NCBI GenBank assembly: GCA_031376425.1
Contig: JANMDR010000110.1
Location: 1-16,386 of the forward strand
DNA length: 16,386 nucleotides
Direction of reading: 5' to 3'
Source: JANMDR01 sp031376425
Lineage (GTDB): Bacteria; Pseudomonadota; Gammaproteobacteria; Burkholderiales; Usitatibacteraceae
The position numbers and the translations under genes were made by a program. The notes below the pieces were generated by a model, which saw only the letters and a list, made by a program, of their open reading frames with translations, did not search any database and was not told where the DNA came from. This document shows positions 15,021 through 16,386 of this stretch, piece after piece; within the stretch, counting starts at the first letter, position 1, and every line of letters starts with the position of its first letter.

Positions 15021-15109
15021 CATTTTGCACCACTTTTATAATATTTCAACCTTTCAACCGACCAAGCGCAGGAAAATTGGCTTGAAATGCGGAAAAGTGG
15101 TGTGAAATG
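15021..15109. repeat. Imperfect 17-bp inverted repeat flanking the efflux promoter
   Basis: CATTTTGCACCACTTTT (15021-15037) and AAAAGTGGTGTGAAATG (15093-15109) are complementary at 15 of 17 positions, including an unbroken 10-bp core CACCACTTTT/AAAAGTGGTG. The arms enclose the proposed promoter. The right arm also belongs to a direct repeat GAAATGC at 15084-15090 and 15104-15110, whose units are 20 bp apart (about two helical turns). It could be a two-site operator with DNA looping, or the relic of an inverted duplication. Confidence 0.6.
15038..15065 (-). promoter_or_regulatory. Putative promoter of the efflux operon with tandem repeat in its spacer
   Basis: On the minus strand TTGGTC (15065-15060) and TATTAT (15043-15038) are separated by 16 nt. 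That spacer is exactly two copies of GGTTGAAA (plus-strand TTTCAACC at 15044-15051 and 15052-15059). Transcription would begin near 15031, about 115 nt before the adaptor start codon. The -35 match is imperfect and the call is an inference. The tandem repeat is a plausible regulator-binding site. Confidence 0.4.
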
Positions 15110-15397
15110 CAATTTATGCAAAATATAGGAGTGTCCTGTCCACCGCAGACACGTCATCAAATTGGGGTGGATTTACAGTAGTTTAAAATGTTTAATCGCT
15201 AAACTTGCTAAAGCTCGCCCGCTATAAAGAAATATGTACTTGTGGCTGTCTGTTATAAAAGTATGCTGTTAATAATGTAGTTTTTAATTTACCTTCACAA
15301 GCGCACCGCGCTGCTCCATAATTTACTTGAACCGGACGACCACAAGCTCGCTGCGCAGGTGGCAGGCAACCTAGCCGGTCAACCCAGCGAGGTAGTT
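15110..15397. other. Intergenic region upstream of the right-edge gene
   Basis: Bases to about 15290 are AT-rich with no recognisable gene or RNA. From about 15300 the composition shifts to GC-rich, and the frame of the following gene is already open from after a TAG at 15278-15280, reading through LLEPDDHKLAAQVAGNLAG without a start until a GTG at 15359. This may be a fused remnant of another reading frame or simply chance. No clear promoter was identified. Confidence 0.35.
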
Positions 15398-16381
15398 ATG
15401 CAGCTTTCCATTGTTGTAAAAGCCGCCGCCGTGATCGCGCTGATTGCGGCGATCGCGACCAGCTTTACGTGGCACGACCAAAATGTGCCATCGGCACCGC
15501 CACCGGTGCCGGTGGACATGAGCCGTATGAGCCTTGCACGGGCCATCGTGCATTGCCGCGCGCTCTGGGCGCAGCAAGCCGAGCTAGCGCCGCTGGCCAT
15601 AGCTTGGCAGCCGCAGCAGCTAGATTGGTATGTGCTGGCTTGGCCAGATACTGCGTCTATGGTGCGCATAACCTGCAACGGTCAGGGCATGGGCGGAGGC
15701 GAGCGTTTTGTGCGCGCACCAGCGGGTAGTTTGACTCAAAAAGAAATGCAAACGCGCAACTTGTTTGACTATTACACCCAGCTGCCAGACACCGGCGTAG
15801 CAGCGCTGGAAGCGGTGCATGACCCGCAAGCACCAGCCAGTGCCGCGCCAATAGAGCGGCGCTGGGCCGCAGACGGGCGCTTGCTCACTGCACAAAGCAG
15901 CCGCGCGCAGTTTCCGCTGCTTTTCGCCCGGCCACCCAAGCTCGATCCCAGCGAATACCCCGCGCTAGTGCAACTTAAACCTCACCGCTGGCTTGAGCAG
16001 CCCGACGCGGTGTTTGCCGTGCTGGAGCGCCACTTGCCCGCAGGCGTGCGCGTGGCAGAAGTCAGTTTTAATAACGACAGTATTAACGTGACGATTCACG
16101 GCAGCTTTAGCGTCTCGCAAGGTTTGCCTAACTTGCCGTTTGGTGACGTACGCTACGACGCGTACGGCGTGCCAAATTTCGACACCTTTTACCCCAGTGC
16201 TACGTCAACGGGCGGCTGTACGCCGGGGCGCTCGCTGGCTGACATAAAAGCGCTGTTTGCCGAACGCACCAACGCTAAGCACCGCGAATTGATAGCCTTT
16301 ACCTTTAGCTGCACCTCACCCCGCGCCCCGACAGGTAGGTGGCACGGCAACATCCCGAGTCGCAGCAAGGGTCAGCGTTGA
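15398..16381 (+). CDS. Unrecognised membrane-anchored or secreted protein with four cysteines
   Basis: The protein is 327 residues from the ATG at 15398, which has GAGG 5 nt upstream; an in-frame GTG at 15359 would add 13 residues but lacks a ribosome site. An N-terminal hydrophobic helix (about 4-22) suggests a signal anchor or uncleaved signal peptide, followed by a Pro-rich linker (31-39). The rest is soluble and contains four cysteines (Cys53, Cys93, Cys274, Cys305), enough for two disulfides in the periplasm. The stretch from 50 to 105 (a helix, then LDWYVLAWPDTASMVRITCNG) resembles a small alpha/beta module, but I recognise no family. It is noticeably more GC-rich than recA or the accessory genes, with many CGC/GCG/CTG codons, which may indicate transfer. 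It is transcribed divergently from the efflux operon. Confidence 0.65.
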   Translation: MQLSIVVKAAAVIALIAAIATSFTWHDQNVPSAPPPVPVDMSRMSLARAIVHCRALWAQQAELAPLAIAWQPQQLDWYVLAWPDTASMVRITCNGQGMGGGERFVRAPAGSLTQKEMQTRNLFDYYTQLPDTGVAALEAVHDPQAPASAAPIERRWAADGRLLTAQSSRAQFPLLFARPPKLDPSEYPALVQLKPHRWLEQPDAVFAVLERHLPAGVRVAEVSFNNDSINVTIHGSFSVSQGLPNLPFGDVRYDAYGVPNFDTFYPSATSTGGCTPGRSLADIKALFAERTNAKHRELIAFTFSCTSPRAPTGRWHGNIPSRSKGQR

Positions 16382-16386
16382 GCTTC

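Noticed and set aside
14917..15033. N-terminal extension of the efflux adaptor to the GTG at 15033
   Set aside because: The extra 39 residues show no signal or domain, include a G7 tract, and would put the start codon at the proposed transcription start; the ATG at 14916 has AAAGG correctly spaced.
1..16386. CRISPR array, insertion sequence, prophage genes or rRNA
   Set aside because: No regularly spaced repeats, transposase or integrase motifs, phage structural genes or rRNA segments were seen anywhere in the window.

Overview
The window looks like a chromosomal segment of a proteobacterium with about 50% GC. I favour a betaproteobacterium because RecA begins in the beta/neisserial style (MDDNKSKALAAAL), the gene order is pncC-recA-recX, and a gamma/beta-type LexA box (CTG-N10-CAG) lies upstream of recA. 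The genus cannot be fixed from the sequence alone.

Layout: (1) Bases 1-2119, minus strand: the 5' 706 codons of a secreted DUF1800 protein that carries three DUF5648-like repeats ahead of the DUF1800 domain. Its 3' end lies outside the window. (2) Bases 2387-5193, plus strand: a DNA-repair block of pncC (CinA C-terminal type amidase), recA with a strong SOS box, and recX. The recA-recX spacer holds unusual, mutually exclusive stem options and a strong hairpin. (3) Bases 5310-7993, plus strand: small accessory genes, namely a mini-HAD phosphatase, a beta-lactamase-fold lipoprotein whose SxxK motif reads SxxE, a GNAT acetyltransferase and a four-helix membrane protein. (4) Bases 7991-8839: a convergent unknown four-helix membrane protein on the minus strand, then a decayed, internally deleted second copy of the preceding plus-strand membrane gene. 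(5) Bases 8840-10203, plus strand: a glutathione S-transferase and a vapBC toxin-antitoxin pair with repeated operator-like motifs. (6) Bases 10265-14916, minus strand: an RND efflux operon, with the membrane-fusion protein upstream of the inner-membrane pump and no outer-membrane channel or regulator alongside. Its promoter region has a tandem 8-bp repeat in the spacer and a long inverted repeat around it. (7) Bases 15398-16381, plus strand: a GC-rich, unrecognised, membrane-anchored four-cysteine protein.

How the genes work together: RecA and RecX form the SOS recombinase and its modulator, with PncC as the usual upstream neighbour (NMN recycling). The two minus-strand efflux genes form two parts of a tripartite drug exporter. 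VapB and VapC are antitoxin and toxin. The remaining genes look like independent accessory cargo. The stretch 5.3-10.2 kb shows signs of turnover: a gene remnant, short tandem duplications, a toxin-antitoxin pair and orphan membrane genes. I see no wholly new multi-gene defence or biosynthetic system. The most unusual items are the SxxE hydrolase, the remnant-flanked orphan membrane gene, the recA-recX RNA structure and the orphan gene at the right edge.
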